From Lactarius indigo (lineage: Eukaryota; Basidiomycota; Agaricomycetes; Russulales; Russulaceae), in NCBI GenBank assembly GCA_025766275.1, contig JAFKAC010000106.1, positions 62,001-126,000 on the forward strand: a stretch of 64,000 bases of DNA. Direction: 5' to 3'. A program made the translations under genes and the position numbers. Below, in pieces: positions 1 to 9,022 of this stretch. Below the pieces are notes generated by a model, which saw only the letters and a program-made list of their open reading frames with translations, did not search any database and was not told the origin of the DNA. Position 1 is the stretch's first letter. The number at the start of each line of letters is the position of its first letter.

Positions 1-1182
1 TGACCACAGTTCCAGAAGATGTTGACGAAGGCGCTCCCTCCTGGATGCGTACGGTCTATGAAGTTTGGTATCGCAACCCGGACAGCGTATTGTCCGCAAT
101 GCTAAGCAACCCCGACTTCCATGGCCTATTTGATCTACGCCCGTATATTGACCTCAACGCAGACGGGACACGCCTGTGGAGCGACGTGATGTCAGGGAAT
201 ATTGCTTGGAGGCGCAGTGTAAGTCGAATCTTTCACATCTCAGCGAAGTGTATTGACATTCACGGACAAGGATGGCATCTTCGCAGCTGACCCAGGGACA
301 GAAGGGGCTATGTATTGCCTGCTCATCCTCGGGAGTGATGAGACGACAGTATCGGTGGCAACGGGACATGTCCAGTACCACCCCGTGTACATGTCAATTG
401 GTAATGTACACAATACTGTCCGACAAGTGCATCGGAATGCTGTCATTCCGATCGCATTCCTCGCTATTCCACGGTGTAAGTCTCTTTCAAGCCCGCTATG
501 TTCTCTAACGGGTGCAATTTTCCATATGTTTCAGGTGACTGCCGATACGATGAAAGCCTAAAATTTCGAACCTTCAAGGGACAACTGTATCACTCATCTA
601 TTTCAGCCGTCCTCAGTTCACTACGCTCGGGGATGACGACCCCTGTTATCCGTAGGTGCCCGGATGGTCACTTCAGACGGGTCATTTACGACCTCATTGC
701 ATTCATTGCCGATTACCCCGAGCAAGCAGTGCTCATGGGTATTGTCCGAGGCTGGTGCCCCAAGTGAGTGCCCTGCACTCACCGTGTGAACGTCACGATC
801 ACACATGCTTTCAGATGCACAGCACTTCCAAAAAACCTGGACGCGCATGCCCTGCGCCGCACACCGAGACACACGGAGGTCATAAGGGGTGTTCTCGACT
901 CCCAAACACTCTGGGCTGCATACAGCATGCACAGTGATATTGTGGTACGTATTGTATGTTACGTTTTTATGTCGGCAGTATACTAATCACCCTCAATTCA
1001 TTTGTAGCCGTTCACATTTGGTTTTCCACGTGCCGACATATACGAGATGATATCGCCAGACCTTTTACACCAGGTCATTAAGGGCACCTTCAAGGACCAT
1101 TTGGTCGTTTGGGTGTGTGATTATTTGATGATGCAACACGGTGAAAGCCAAGCAAATGACATCCTGGATGATATAGACCGGC
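1..1182 (+). CDS. Plavaka-type transposase, 5' segment (partial; interrupted)
   Basis: This is the central part of a Plavaka transposase, the Agaricomycete-enriched CACTA-like DNA transposon family. The start lies left of the window. Exons read through short introns: the first ends near 214 (donor gtaagt), and others lie near 474-535, 765-816, 945-1007. Recognisable family motifs are VYEVWYRNPDSVL, LILGSDETTVS, HPVYMSIGNVHNTVR, AVIPIAFLAIP, the Cys pair in GWCPKCTAL and the block PFTFGFPRADIYEMISPDLLHQ. No internal stop is seen in the exons. The frame breaks at 1,183 where an LTR retrotransposon has inserted between two Arg codons of DDIDRR. Coding resumes at 9,027 and again at 18,172. The family call is from memory of its conserved motifs, not from a search. 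Confidence 0.85.
1178..1182. repeat. Target-site duplication (left) of the gypsy element, CCGGC
   Basis: The 5 bp CCGGC directly before the left LTR is repeated at 9,023-9,027 directly after the right LTR. Five base pairs is the normal duplication length for Ty3/gypsy integrases. Removing the element plus one copy restores the Plavaka frame. Confidence 0.95.
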
Positions 1183-1693
1183 TGTCACGTTTCGGATTGG
1201 ATGGGCTGCACGACTCAAACCCTTACTGTACCGGTTGTCACTACGGCGGTAAGGTATATTAGTGACGGACTTACTTACGGTGATACGGTAGTGCGATAGG
1301 CGATAGGAACTCGATAGCTGACTGATGACTGACGCCACTAGTACTGGTACTAGTAGTATTAGGGTTCGCGCTGTTTCTGCGATACGTTGGACGCTACTTA
1401 CTGTGACTCATAGCAGCGCTTCAAAGCCTGCTAGAATATGTATTTAAACTGTCTTGTGAAGACCAAGATACGCCATCTTGGTCTTCTCGAATCGTCACTT
1501 GTTCTTCTCTTCTATTTCTCTTCGCTCCGACTCCAACCGCGACCTTAGAAACTTCGACTTGCCAGTGTACCTTCGTGTATTCACCAGGGCAAGGACTTGG
1601 ACCTCCGCGTCTTCAAGGCTGAGACCTTAGATACAGCTAAGTTGTTACCGCCAATCGAGCTCAAGTCGAGCTAAACGTCGTGGCGACGTTACA
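1183..1693 (+). repeat. 5' LTR of the gypsy element
   Basis: The 511-bp LTR starts TGTCACG and ends GACGTTACA, with the usual TG...CA ends. It is repeated at 8,512-9,022 with a constant offset of 7,329 bp. It holds a TATA-like TATTTAAA at 1,441-1,448 and a 12-bp hairpin at 1,458-1,486 close to the predicted transcript start. Confidence 0.97.
1441..1486 (+). promoter_or_regulatory. LTR core promoter and 5'-end hairpin
   Basis: TATTTAAA (1,441-1,448) lies about 34 bp before ATCTTGGTCTTC (1,475-1,486). That string is the right arm of a perfect 12-bp inverted repeat whose left arm GAAGACCAAGAT is at 1,458-1,469, with a 5-base loop. TATA spacing suggests transcription starts near 1,475, so the RNA would begin with the sequence that is complementary to the primer site at 1,696-1,706. 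The start site is inferred. Confidence 0.6.
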
Positions 1694-1706
1694 TTAAGAC
1701 CAAGAT
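1694..1706 (+). other. Primer-binding site, likely self-primed (Tf1-like)
   Basis: Directly after the 5' LTR comes TT then AAGACCAAGAT (1,696-1,706). No TGG-type tRNA 3'-end match begins here. Instead these 11 bases are perfectly complementary to 1,475-1,485 in the LTR, the predicted first bases of the RNA. In the Tf1 element of fission yeast the RNA 5' end folds back on the primer site and primes reverse transcription. The same arrangement is inferred here. Confidence 0.7.
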
Positions 1707-1712
1707 ACCATC

Positions 1713-3770
1713 GTGGCCGTAACAACAAGAGACCAGTGGACGGACTTCCGTCCTTACTCGCTCCAAAGAAGAGGAGAACGTAACGTCCCTACGCGCTTCT
1801 TACAAGCTGCCAGCTGGAGGGAACGACAAGAAGAGACCGGATACTTTGTGGAATTTAACGGACCTAGCAGGTTCCGCCCAGTTGAGTTCAACTTTGACCA
1901 CCTGTGCTGGGTAGAGGTTACGTGGAACCCCATAGACTCCCAGTGGGACGCAGTACGACCAGCCGGGCCCAGATACCGCTGCGACATCGACGCACGGGAA
2001 CTCAACACCAGATCAGACTGGGGTCCCATCGACGGACAACTACGAGAACACTCCACAGGAGAGGTAGTAGAAGAAAGTGAAGAACTCAGTCAAGAAGAAA
2101 GTGAAGGACGAGAACCAAACCAGACAGAGACTAGCGGAGGAGCCATACAAGATCTCCTCATAGAACGAGCTGAGTCTGCGCACATCACTGAACCCGAACC
2201 TATTCACATCCGATCCCCAGCCATCATGGCTACGATAACACGCGCAATGGAAGAAGTCGCGATGGAAGAAGCGCGAGTAATACAAGACGAGGCGATAAAT
2301 ATCGTCATGCCCATCAACCCCGAAACAGGAGTACGTATGACCGCGGATGACGCCGCGATCTTCCGGGCAATAGGATCGGATAGGGGAGATCCTCCGTCGG
2401 AAAGGCGGCCAACAATGGAGTTGCCCCCAGGAGTAGGAGGACCAGGAGACGATCCGCCACCGCCATCGGGAGGAGGTATCCCGTTCGACCTACGAAGAAC
2501 CGAACCACCAAGAGGACCACCCCGCGATCCGCCTGGGGGTGGAGGAGGCGGAGGAGGTGGGGGTGGTGACGCCAGAAGAGGGGATGGAGGACACCCCAGC
2601 GAGAAATTAACCGGCGAGCCACCCTCTATTTTTGACGGAGACAGACTTAAAGTCGACCAATTCCTCACGCAGTGGCATGTCTACTGGGGCATGAATCTAG
2701 ATGCCCCCATCATGCGCAACGACTACAGGAGGTGTCTCCTGTTCCTCTCATATATCAAGGGCGGAGCAGTCAGTGAATGGGTTCTATCCTTCCTGAACTG
2801 GCTCAATCGGCAAATACAACGAGGAATCAGCCCCTACACTCGAGGACTGTGGGACGCGGTGGCTGATGGCTTCAGCCAAAGATTCGAAAACACGTTGGAA
2901 CGGGAACAAGCACAAGCCATACTGCGAAAAGGCTTCAAAATGGCAGGAGAGGATATTGACAAGTACGTCAACGACTTCGAACAGTTAGCGCGGAAGGCTC
3001 ATTATCATCTCAACGAACCGCAAACCATCGACCTATTCACGTCGGGTCTGCCCAAGGAACTGTTTAAAAACGCGTTCCAATTTGATGAGCCAGTAACGTC
3101 CGACGACTGGAAGCGGGCCGTCCTCAAACGGCAAAAGAACTATATCCATCTCAAAGCACGGCTTAACGAATATAAGGGTACAACGACCCAACCAAAGAAG
3201 CAAACCGGCAACGCAGGATGGGCACTCCCGCAAAACCTACCACAGACCAACCCATGGGCTATGGACACCTCCGCTGATAGAGCCAAGGTGCGACTAGCTG
3301 GGTCCGAAGACATCGACTTCAACAAACTACCTCATCATGACTGGCCAGCGCCACCCTTTCCCCCACGAGGGGGACCCGGAGCCAGGGGGCGAGGGAGAGG
3401 CGGATCTAGGAGGGACTTAAGGAACGTCCTCTGCTATAACTGTCACGCGCCAGGCCACCTCTCACGAAATTGCCCGTACCCCCGACAACAGAGACAATGG
3501 CAGAACGCCCCATCTAGCAGCAGAATGACGGAAACCGCCTGGCCATTGCAATGGCCGGGATCCCCAGGGCCCACGTCTCAGTACGAACCGTCACTGCCGG
3601 GGTATGCAACGCCGGCACCCAGCGCGACACCCGCGCCACAAATCAAGGCAGCAAAAACGGCGGGAGAACAAGTGAAGGAATGGCTGACACAGGTGGCCAA
3701 CAGTACAGACGAGGTAAAAGACCTCATACTTCAAGACCTGTGGGGAAAAGAGGGTTTTCAGAACGCCTGA
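1713..3770 (+). CDS. gag: Gag polyprotein of the gypsy element (start codon changed)
   Basis: The open frame of about 685 codons starts nominally at GTG 1,713 and ends at TGA 3,768-3,770. It has an N-terminal domain, a Gly/Pro-rich low-complexity stretch near residues 240-295 including a run of Gly, a retrotransposon Gag domain near 300-480 (for example FDGDRLKVDQFLTQW), an Arg/Gly patch, and one CCHC zinc knuckle at residues 574-587 (CYNCHAPGHLSRNC) for RNA binding. Upstream in frame there is a stop at 1,695 and no ATG; the first in-frame ATG is at 2,226. The codon before GTG is ATC in the context ACCATCGTGG, so an ancestral ATG may have mutated, or initiation is non-AUG. Gag would coat genomic RNA in the virus-like particle. 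Confidence 0.9.
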   Translation: MAVTTRDQWTDFRPYSLQRRGERNVPTRFLQAASWRERQEETGYFVEFNGPSRFRPVEFNFDHLCWVEVTWNPIDSQWDAVRPAGPRYRCDIDARELNTRSDWGPIDGQLREHSTGEVVEESEELSQEESEGREPNQTETSGGAIQDLLIERAESAHITEPEPIHIRSPAIMATITRAMEEVAMEEARVIQDEAINIVMPINPETGVRMTADDAAIFRAIGSDRGDPPSERRPTMELPPGVGGPGDDPPPPSGGGIPFDLRRTEPPRGPPRDPPGGGGGGGGGGGDARRGDGGHPSEKLTGEPPSIFDGDRLKVDQFLTQWHVYWGMNLDAPIMRNDYRRCLLFLSYIKGGAVSEWVLSFLNWLNRQIQRGISPYTRGLWDAVADGFSQRFENTLEREQAQAILRKGFKMAGEDIDKYVNDFEQLARKAHYHLNEPQTIDLFTSGLPKELFKNAFQFDEPVTSDDWKRAVLKRQKNYIHLKARLNEYKGTTTQPKKQTGNAGWALPQNLPQTNPWAMDTSADRAKVRLAGSEDIDFNKLPHHDWPAPPFPPRGGPGARGRGRGGSRRDLRNVLCYNCHAPGHLSRNCPYPRQQRQWQNAPSSSRMTETAWPLQWPGSPGPTSQYEPSLPGYATPAPSATPAPQIKAAKTAGEQVKEWLTQVANSTDEVKDLILQDLWGKEGFQNA
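3743..3749 (+). promoter_or_regulatory. Predicted -1 ribosomal frameshift site GGGAAAA
   Basis: In the gag frame this heptamer reads G GGA AAA, a canonical X XXY YYZ slippery sequence. It lies 18 bp before the gag stop, inside the gag/pol overlap. Pol is in the -1 frame relative to gag, so slippage here would give a Gag-Pol fusion reading GKRGFSERL. No downstream pseudoknot was tested. Confidence 0.6.
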
Positions 3771-6700
3771 ACCCGTCAGTCTGGGTGAGGGCTTTACGAT
3801 GTAATTCTGTAATTGTGACAACGCGCTATCGATCTTTGCGAATCCCAGTGACTGTCCATACGAATTACCAAACGACTGAAACAAACGCACTGGTGGACTC
3901 CAGAGCCACCGATAATTTCATCCGACCAAGAATGGTGGCCTGGGCAGGAATCCCGATATGGCCTTTAGAAACGCCTCGCAAAATATGGAACATAGATAAT
4001 ACGGAAAACAAAGCTGGGTTAATCACTCATTATGTTAACCTGGAAGTGAAAACACATGGGCAGATTAAGCGAATGACCTTCTTGGTCACCGACCTCGGCA
4101 GCGAAGACATGGTACTGGGCTATCCATGGCTGAGTGCCTTCGAGCCTACGATTAGTTGGGCAACAGCGACCATGCATCTGGACATGCAACCGGTAGTTCT
4201 GGCTACTACTGAGGAGCTACTCACGAGACCCGCTGTGCGGGCTCTAATTGTAGCAGAAAAAGAGGCGATCATCCGAGAATTGGACGAAGAGGAAATCTTC
4301 GTAAGAGCCACCACTTCGACAGAGTTGGCAATATCAGCAAAACAACAAACGGCAGCGGTGCTGCCGCCGGTATATGCAGAATACAGTATGCTGTTCAACG
4401 AACAGGCTTCGCATCGATTCCCCCCATCTCGACCCTGGGATCATGCCATCGACTTCAAGCCATCGGCGCCGGCAGCGGTCGATTGCAAAATCTACCCTAT
4501 GACGCAGAAGGAAGAAGGCGAATTAAAAGAATTCCTTGATGAAAAATTGAAACAGGGATATCTACGCCCTTCTATTTCCCCGTACGCCTCATCTTTCTTC
4601 TTTATCAAAAAGAAGGACGGAAAGCTACGCCCGGTACAGGACTACCGCGTAATCAATTCACACACCATTTGCAACCAATATCCGTTACCGCTTATCCAAG
4701 ACCTCATTTTGGACCTCAGCAACGCCCACATCTACACGAAGCTTGATATCCGCTGGGGCTATAACAACATCCGCATTCGCGACGGGGATCAAGAAAAAGC
4801 GGCATTCAAAACCAAATTCGGTCTTTTTGAACCAACGGTCATGTTCTTCGGCCTCACCAACTCTCCCGCAACCTTCCAGGCGATGATGAATCACATCTAC
4901 CGCGATACGATCGCGAAGCACGAACGTCTGGGAACTACGATACGTGTTTACATGGACGATATCGGCATAGCCACTCATTTTGACCACGATCTAGCGGCTC
5001 ATATCGCCGCTGTGCGAGACGTACTGAGCGTCGCACACGAGCACGATCTCTACTTCAAACTCGAGAAGTGCCTGTTCCACCAGCCGCGGATGGATTACCT
5101 GGGGGTAATCCTTGAAAGGGGGGTGACCCGAATGGACCCAGTAAAAGTTCAAGGCATCAAAGACTGGCCTACGCCAACAAAGGTCAAAGACGTCCGATCG
5201 TTCCTGGGCTTCTGCAACTTTTACAGACTTTTCATCTGCGGATTCACAACCCATGCTAAACCACTCACCAAACTGACTAGGAAAGACGAAGAATGGAGGT
5301 GGACTGACGAGGAAAACAATGCATTCAATACCCTCAAACGCCTCGTAACCGAAGAACCGGTATTGGCACACCCGGTCCTTCAAGACCTGTTTGAATTGGA
5401 AGTCGACGCTTCTGGATACGCGGTGGGAGCCGTACTTTTACAACGAAAATCTGACGGAAAACGACACCCAATAGGCTATTACTCAGCCACACTCTCGGAG
5501 GCAGAGCGAAACTATGACATCTACGACTTAGAGCTGCTCGCAATAGTCAAGGCACTGCGAAACTGGAGACCGCTACTCGCCGGAGCCCCACATAAAATTA
5601 AAATTTATTTGGACCATCTCAACCTACAATATTGGAGGTCGCCACAAAAGATCAGTAGGCGAGTTGCCAGGGAAGTGCTCGAGCTTTCTGAATACGACTT
5701 TGAGATTCACCACATCAAAGGAAAGAACAACGGTCGAGCAGACGCACTTTCAAGACGACCCGACTACAATCAAGGAGAAGACGACAACAGTGAAGTGGTT
5801 GTCCTGCCTCCTGAAGTCTTTGTAAGAACTCTCAACGTCGCACGCGCCTTCACCGCAAACCCAAACCTGCTCCAACCACGTCACCAACAAGACGATGAAG
5901 TAATCAAGGTATGGGTAGACCCCCATAACCTCAAAAAGATAGAGGGAGAGTGGTATAAAGACGGCAGGTTCGTGATCACCGGACCAGCCTCAACGTATCG
6001 GGTGCTAATACACGACCACCACGACTTACCAATACACGGCCACCCCGGAGTGGCAAGAACGCAGCGAATCCTGGAACGACATTACTGGTGGCCGCGATTA
6101 CGAAAGGATGTATACGAGTACGTCCAAGGCTGTGCGGAATGTCAACGAAACAAAGTGAACACGAGGCCCATACGAGCCGCGCTACATCCCATCACGCCCA
6201 TACTGGACGCTGCACCCTTCCAAACCATAGCCATGGATTTTATCACCAAACTGCCGCTGTCACAAGGGTACGACAGCATACTGACAGTCACGGACCACGA
6301 CTGCAGCAAGGCCTCCGTCTTCATCCCCTGTCGAGAAGAGATAACAGCTGAGGAGACCGCAGCCCTGTACGTTGCTCACGTGTTTAAACGCTTCGGATTA
6401 CCGCGCAAGTGCATTAGTGACAGGGATCCACGATTTGCGTCAAAGTTCACCAGAGAAGTATGCCGAGTCCTAGGCATCCAGCAGAACATATCAACAGCGT
6501 ACCACCCACGGACCGATGGGCAGTCTGAGCGCACCAACCAGTGGTTGGAACAGTACCTGCGCTTCTGGGTGAACGAACGACAAGACAACTGGGTTGCTTA
6601 TCTGCCAATCGCCGAATTCGCTCATAATAACTGGCCACATGAGCACACGAAACAATCCCCGTTTCAGCTTCTGATGGGATATAACCCACAAGCGGATTGG

Positions 6701-8482
6701 ACCGATAAGCCATCTCCCCTTCCGCAAGTCACAAGACGACTAACACAGCTGAAAGAGGCGAGGGAAGATGCCCAACGCCTCATAAAACGAGCCCAAGAAG
6801 CGTGGATACGCCATAAAGATACGCCCAGTTTCAAGATAGGAGACCTTGTGTGGCTGGAAGGGAAACACCTTCGAACCAATCAGCCCACGGCGAAATTAGC
6901 GGCGCGACGCCACGGACCGTTCCGGGTGACACAGGTGATGTCCCCTTACAATTATCGATTGGAACTTCCCACGCAGTGGAGCATTCACCCAGTGTTCCAC
7001 ATCGATCTCCTCACGCCATACAAACAAACCCCTCTTCACGGGGAAAATTTCACACGACCGCCGCCCGAGTTGATCGATGGAGAAGAGGAGTACGAAGTCG
7101 AAGCCATTCTAGACTCTCGGCATTTTGGCAGAGGGAGAAGGCTCCAATACCTCGTCAAGTGGAAGGGATACCCGGACTCGGAGAATCAGTGGGTCAACAA
7201 AGATGACGTCTTCGCACCGGAAGCGCTCCGCCTCTTTCAGGAAGCGCAAGCACACGGAGCAACGGTTAAGAGGGGTTCAGTCGCCGTTCAGGAAAGTCAT
7301 CCCCTTTTCCTTCGCTCTACCACCTCCACTCTCATGCCCACTTCCCCTCTACGACATGTCACCCAAGCGATGCTCCTCGACTCCCTTGCCGAAGACGCTC
7401 GGGCCCTCCTCGCAGAAGACGACGAGACTGAGGTTCCCAACACCCAAATCACCCCGTACACACCTATCAGCCAACCAGAGGGCCGTATCACCGCGCAAGA
7501 GTGGGCAAACGTCCTTGCCCGATTCCCAGACCCCACGCAACAGCCCGACGACGAGTCCGCCGTCGCCCATGTCTTCCACGACGAACATGGGGCGCGCGAG
7601 CCCATCGCTGCCATCCCCCCAAGCGACGACCTCGTTGGCGTTCGCGGAGTTTTCCCGCGCAACGACGAGCGTTCAAGCTCTCCTGGAGTACGAGTTGGAC
7701 GGTTGGAGGAGAGTAGCGGCGGAGTGGCAGAAGGAACAGTTAGACTCAGCAGCGGCCCGACTGAGAGAGATGCGAGAGCGGCGGCAGCGATGGAGGCTGC
7801 TGAGGCTGGCCATGACGACGACGATTACTACCCGGCACGCCACGCCTTCCTTCGAACGAAAGGCGACCCTACTAATCCCCGCATCACACCCTGGCTCGTC
7901 AACTCTGACGGGACCGCCATGTACCGAGGACGTGTGCGTGTACCAGGCGCCGCAGACCACCGTCCCTTCACCGCCGCTGACGACCCCGCGCATGTTATTG
8001 CACCTGAAGGGTTCCGGGCAAATCGACGACCCCATCACATTCCATACTCCATCACCGGGCCCGACGGAGTAGAGTGGGACGCATCTCACGTCCAGATTAT
8101 TGGAGGGGCGGATCCCCTCATACTCGGGGTGATACCTGGCTCTCCCCATCTATACGGTAAGCCCCTCTATGCCGAGCCACACGTCAACGCCGCGCTGCGC
8201 CCCACATACCCTCACGAAGATCTCGTCATCCTCGCCGCAGACAAGATCACGGACCGCGCCCTCAATCGCATCAATGACGAGACGCTTACGGCGGAAGTCA
8301 CGCGTTACCGCGCGGCCAGCTTCGAGCTGGAGCGACTGCGCGCTAGGGTAGCCCAACTCCGCGATATGATCGCGTGCGCCCAAAGCGACCGACAAGACTC
8401 CATTTACCGACTGGAGCGCGCCACGGCACTCAAGCGTATTGCCGACGAACAGCGCAATTGGCCGGCTAGGGACTTTCGGTGA
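3743..8482 (+). CDS. pol: Pol polyprotein: protease, RT, RNase H, integrase, chromodomain, C-terminal extension
   Basis: The pol frame is open from 3,551 to the TGA at 8,480-8,482 (1,643 codons from 3,551); the expressed part probably begins at the frameshift site. Counting from 3,551: aspartic protease with D116-S117-R118 where retropepsins have D-S/T-G; reverse transcriptase with YMDD at 467-470; RNase H with Asp619 in EVDASGYAVGAVL and a YDLELLAI block; integrase with an H-H-C-C zinc finger (about 822-865) and D896, D957, E993, the last two 35 residues apart; chromodomain about 1,180-1,230 (YEVEAILDSR, YLVKWKGY). Beyond it is an unusual tail of about 410 residues ending in a predicted coiled coil (ELERLRARVAQLRD). 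The protease Gly-to-Arg change (codon 3,902-3,904) would be expected to impair maturation. Confidence 0.92.
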   Translation, partial: GKRGFSERLNPSVWVRALRCNSVIVTTRYRSLRIPVTVHTNYQTTETNALVDSRATDNFIRPRMVAWAGIPIWPLETPRKIWNIDNTENKAGLITHYVNLEVKTHGQIKRMTFLVTDLGSEDMVLGYPWLSAFEPTISWATATMHLDMQPVVLATTEELLTRPAVRALIVAEKEAIIRELDEEEIFVRATTSTELAISAKQQTAAVLPPVYAEYSMLFNEQASHRFPPSRPWDHAIDFKPSAPAAVDCKIYPMTQKEEGELKEFLDEKLKQGYLRPSISPYASSFFFIKKKDGKLRPVQDYRVINSHTICNQYPLPLIQDLILDLSNAHIYTKLDIRWGYNNIRIRDGDQEKAAFKTKFGLFEPTVMFFGLTNSPATFQAMMNHIYRDTIAKHERLGTTIRVYMDDIGIATHFDHDLAAHIAAVRDVLSVAHEHDLYFKLEKCLFHQPRMDYLGVILERGVTRMDPVKVQGIKDWPTPTKVKDVRSFLGFCNFYRLFICGFTTHAKPLTKLTRKDEEWRWTDEENNAFNTLKRLVTEEPVLAHPVLQDLFELEVDASGYAVGAVLLQRKSDGKRHPIGYYSATLSEAERNYDIYDLELLAIVKALRNWRPLLAGAPHKIKIYLDHLNLQYWRSPQKISRRVAREVLELSEYDFEIHHIKGKNNGRADALSRRPDYNQGEDDNSEVVVLPPEVFVRTLNVARAFTANPNLLQPRHQQDDEVIKVWVDPHNLKKIEGEWYKDGRFVITGPASTYRVLIHDHHDLPIHGHPGVARTQRILERHYWWPRLRKDVYEYVQGCAECQRNKVNTRPIRAALHPITPILDAAPFQTIAMDFITKLPLSQGYDSILTVTDHDCSKASVFIPCREEITAEETAALYVAHVFKRFGLPRKCISDRDPRFASKFTREVCRVLGIQQNISTAYHPRTDGQSERTNQWLEQYLRFWVNERQDNWVAYLPIAEFAHNNWPHEHTKQSPFQLLMGYNPQADWTDKPSPLPQVTRRLTQLKEAREDAQRLIKRAQEAWIRHKDTPSFKIGDLVWLEGKHLRTNQPTAKLAARRHGPFRVTQVMSPYNYRLELPTQWSIHPVFHIDLLTPYKQTPLHGENFTRPPPELIDGEEEYEVEAILDSRHFGRGRRLQYLVKWKGYPDSENQWVNKDDVFAPEALRLFQEAQAHGATVKRGSVAVQESHPLFLRSTTSTLMPTSPLRHVTQAMLLDSLAEDARALLAEDDETEVPNTQITPYTPISQPEGRITAQEWANVLARFPDPTQQPDDESAVAHVFHDEHGAREPIAAIPPSDDLVGVRGVFPRNDERSSSPGVRVGRLEESSGGVAEGTVRLSSGPTERDARAAAAMEAAEAGHDDDDYYPARHAFLRTKGDPTNPRITPWLVNSDGTAMYRGRVRVPGAADHRPFTAADDPAHVIAPEGFRANRRPHHIPYSITGPDGVEWDASHVQIIGGADPLILGVIPGSPHLYGKPLYAEPHVNAALRPTYPHEDLVILAADKITDRALNRINDETLTAEVTRYRAASFELERLRARVAQLRDMIACAQSDRQDSIYRLERATALKRIADEQRNWPARDFR

Positions 8483-8498
8483 GTCGGGGCCTCACGCT

Positions 8499-8511
8499 GA
8501 AAGGAGGGTGA
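8499..8511 (+). other. Polypurine tract
   Basis: A purine-rich run, GAAAGGAGGGTGA with one T, abuts the start of the 3' LTR at 8,512. This is where plus-strand DNA synthesis is primed in LTR retrotransposons. Confidence 0.85.
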
Positions 8512-9022
8512 TGTCACGTTTCGGATTGGATGGGCTGCACGACTCAAACCCTTACTGTACCGGTTGTCACTACGGCGGTAAGGTATATTAGTGACGGACT
8601 TACTTACGGTGATACGGTAGTGCGATAGGCGATAGGAACTCGATAGCTGACTGATGACTGACGCCACTAGTACTGGTACTAGTAGTATTAGGGTTCGCAC
8701 TGTTTCTGCGATACGTTGGACGCTACTTACTGTGACTCATAGCAGCGCTTCAAAGCCTGCTAGAATATGTATTTAAACTGTCTTGTGAAGACCAAGATAC
8801 GCCATCTTGGTCTTCTCGAATCGTCACTTGTTCTTCTCTTCTATTTCTCTTCGCTCCGACTCCAACCGCGACCTTAGAAACTTCGACTTGCCAGTGTACC
8901 TTCGTGTATTCACCAGGGCAAGGACTTGGACCTCCGCGTCTTCAAGGCTGAGACCTTAGATACAGCTAAGTTGTTACCGCCAATCGAGCTCAAGTCGAGC
9001 TAAACGTCGTGGCGACGTTACA
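8512..9022 (+). repeat. 3' LTR of the gypsy element
   Basis: This 511-bp copy of the 5' LTR differs by eye at a single position (A at 8,699 against G at 1,370, a CG-to-CA change). It is followed directly by the CCGGC target duplication at 9,023-9,027. Confidence 0.97.

Larger units (their letters stand above)
1183..9022 (+). mobile_element. Complete Ty3/gypsy chromovirus LTR retrotransposon (7,840 bp)
   Basis: The element is bounded by two 511-bp LTRs (TGTCACG...GTTACA) and a CCGGC target duplication. Internal order is primer site, gag, -1 frameshift window, pol (protease, reverse transcriptase, RNase H, integrase, chromodomain), polypurine tract. Integrase before the LTR and a C-terminal chromodomain place it in the chromovirus branch of Ty3/gypsy. 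I found one difference between the LTRs by eye (G at 1,370, A at 8,699), so insertion was recent. Coding frames are long and open, but the gag frame lacks an ATG at its start and the protease active-site triad is altered, so this copy may not be autonomous. Confidence 0.97.

Noticed and set aside
1694..1712. tRNA primer-binding site for the gypsy element
   Set aside because: The sequence after the LTR does not begin with the TGG expected from a tRNA CCA end; self-complementarity to the LTR is a better explanation.
2204..2668. Minus-strand frame with a poly-proline run across gag
   Set aside because: The proline run is the complement of the gag poly-glycine stretch; no independent support.
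7125..8072. Plus-strand frame of 315 codons overlapping pol
   Set aside because: It lies entirely inside the pol C-terminal extension in another frame, is Ser/Pro/Arg-rich and shows no domain; it is a shadow of the GC-rich pol codons.
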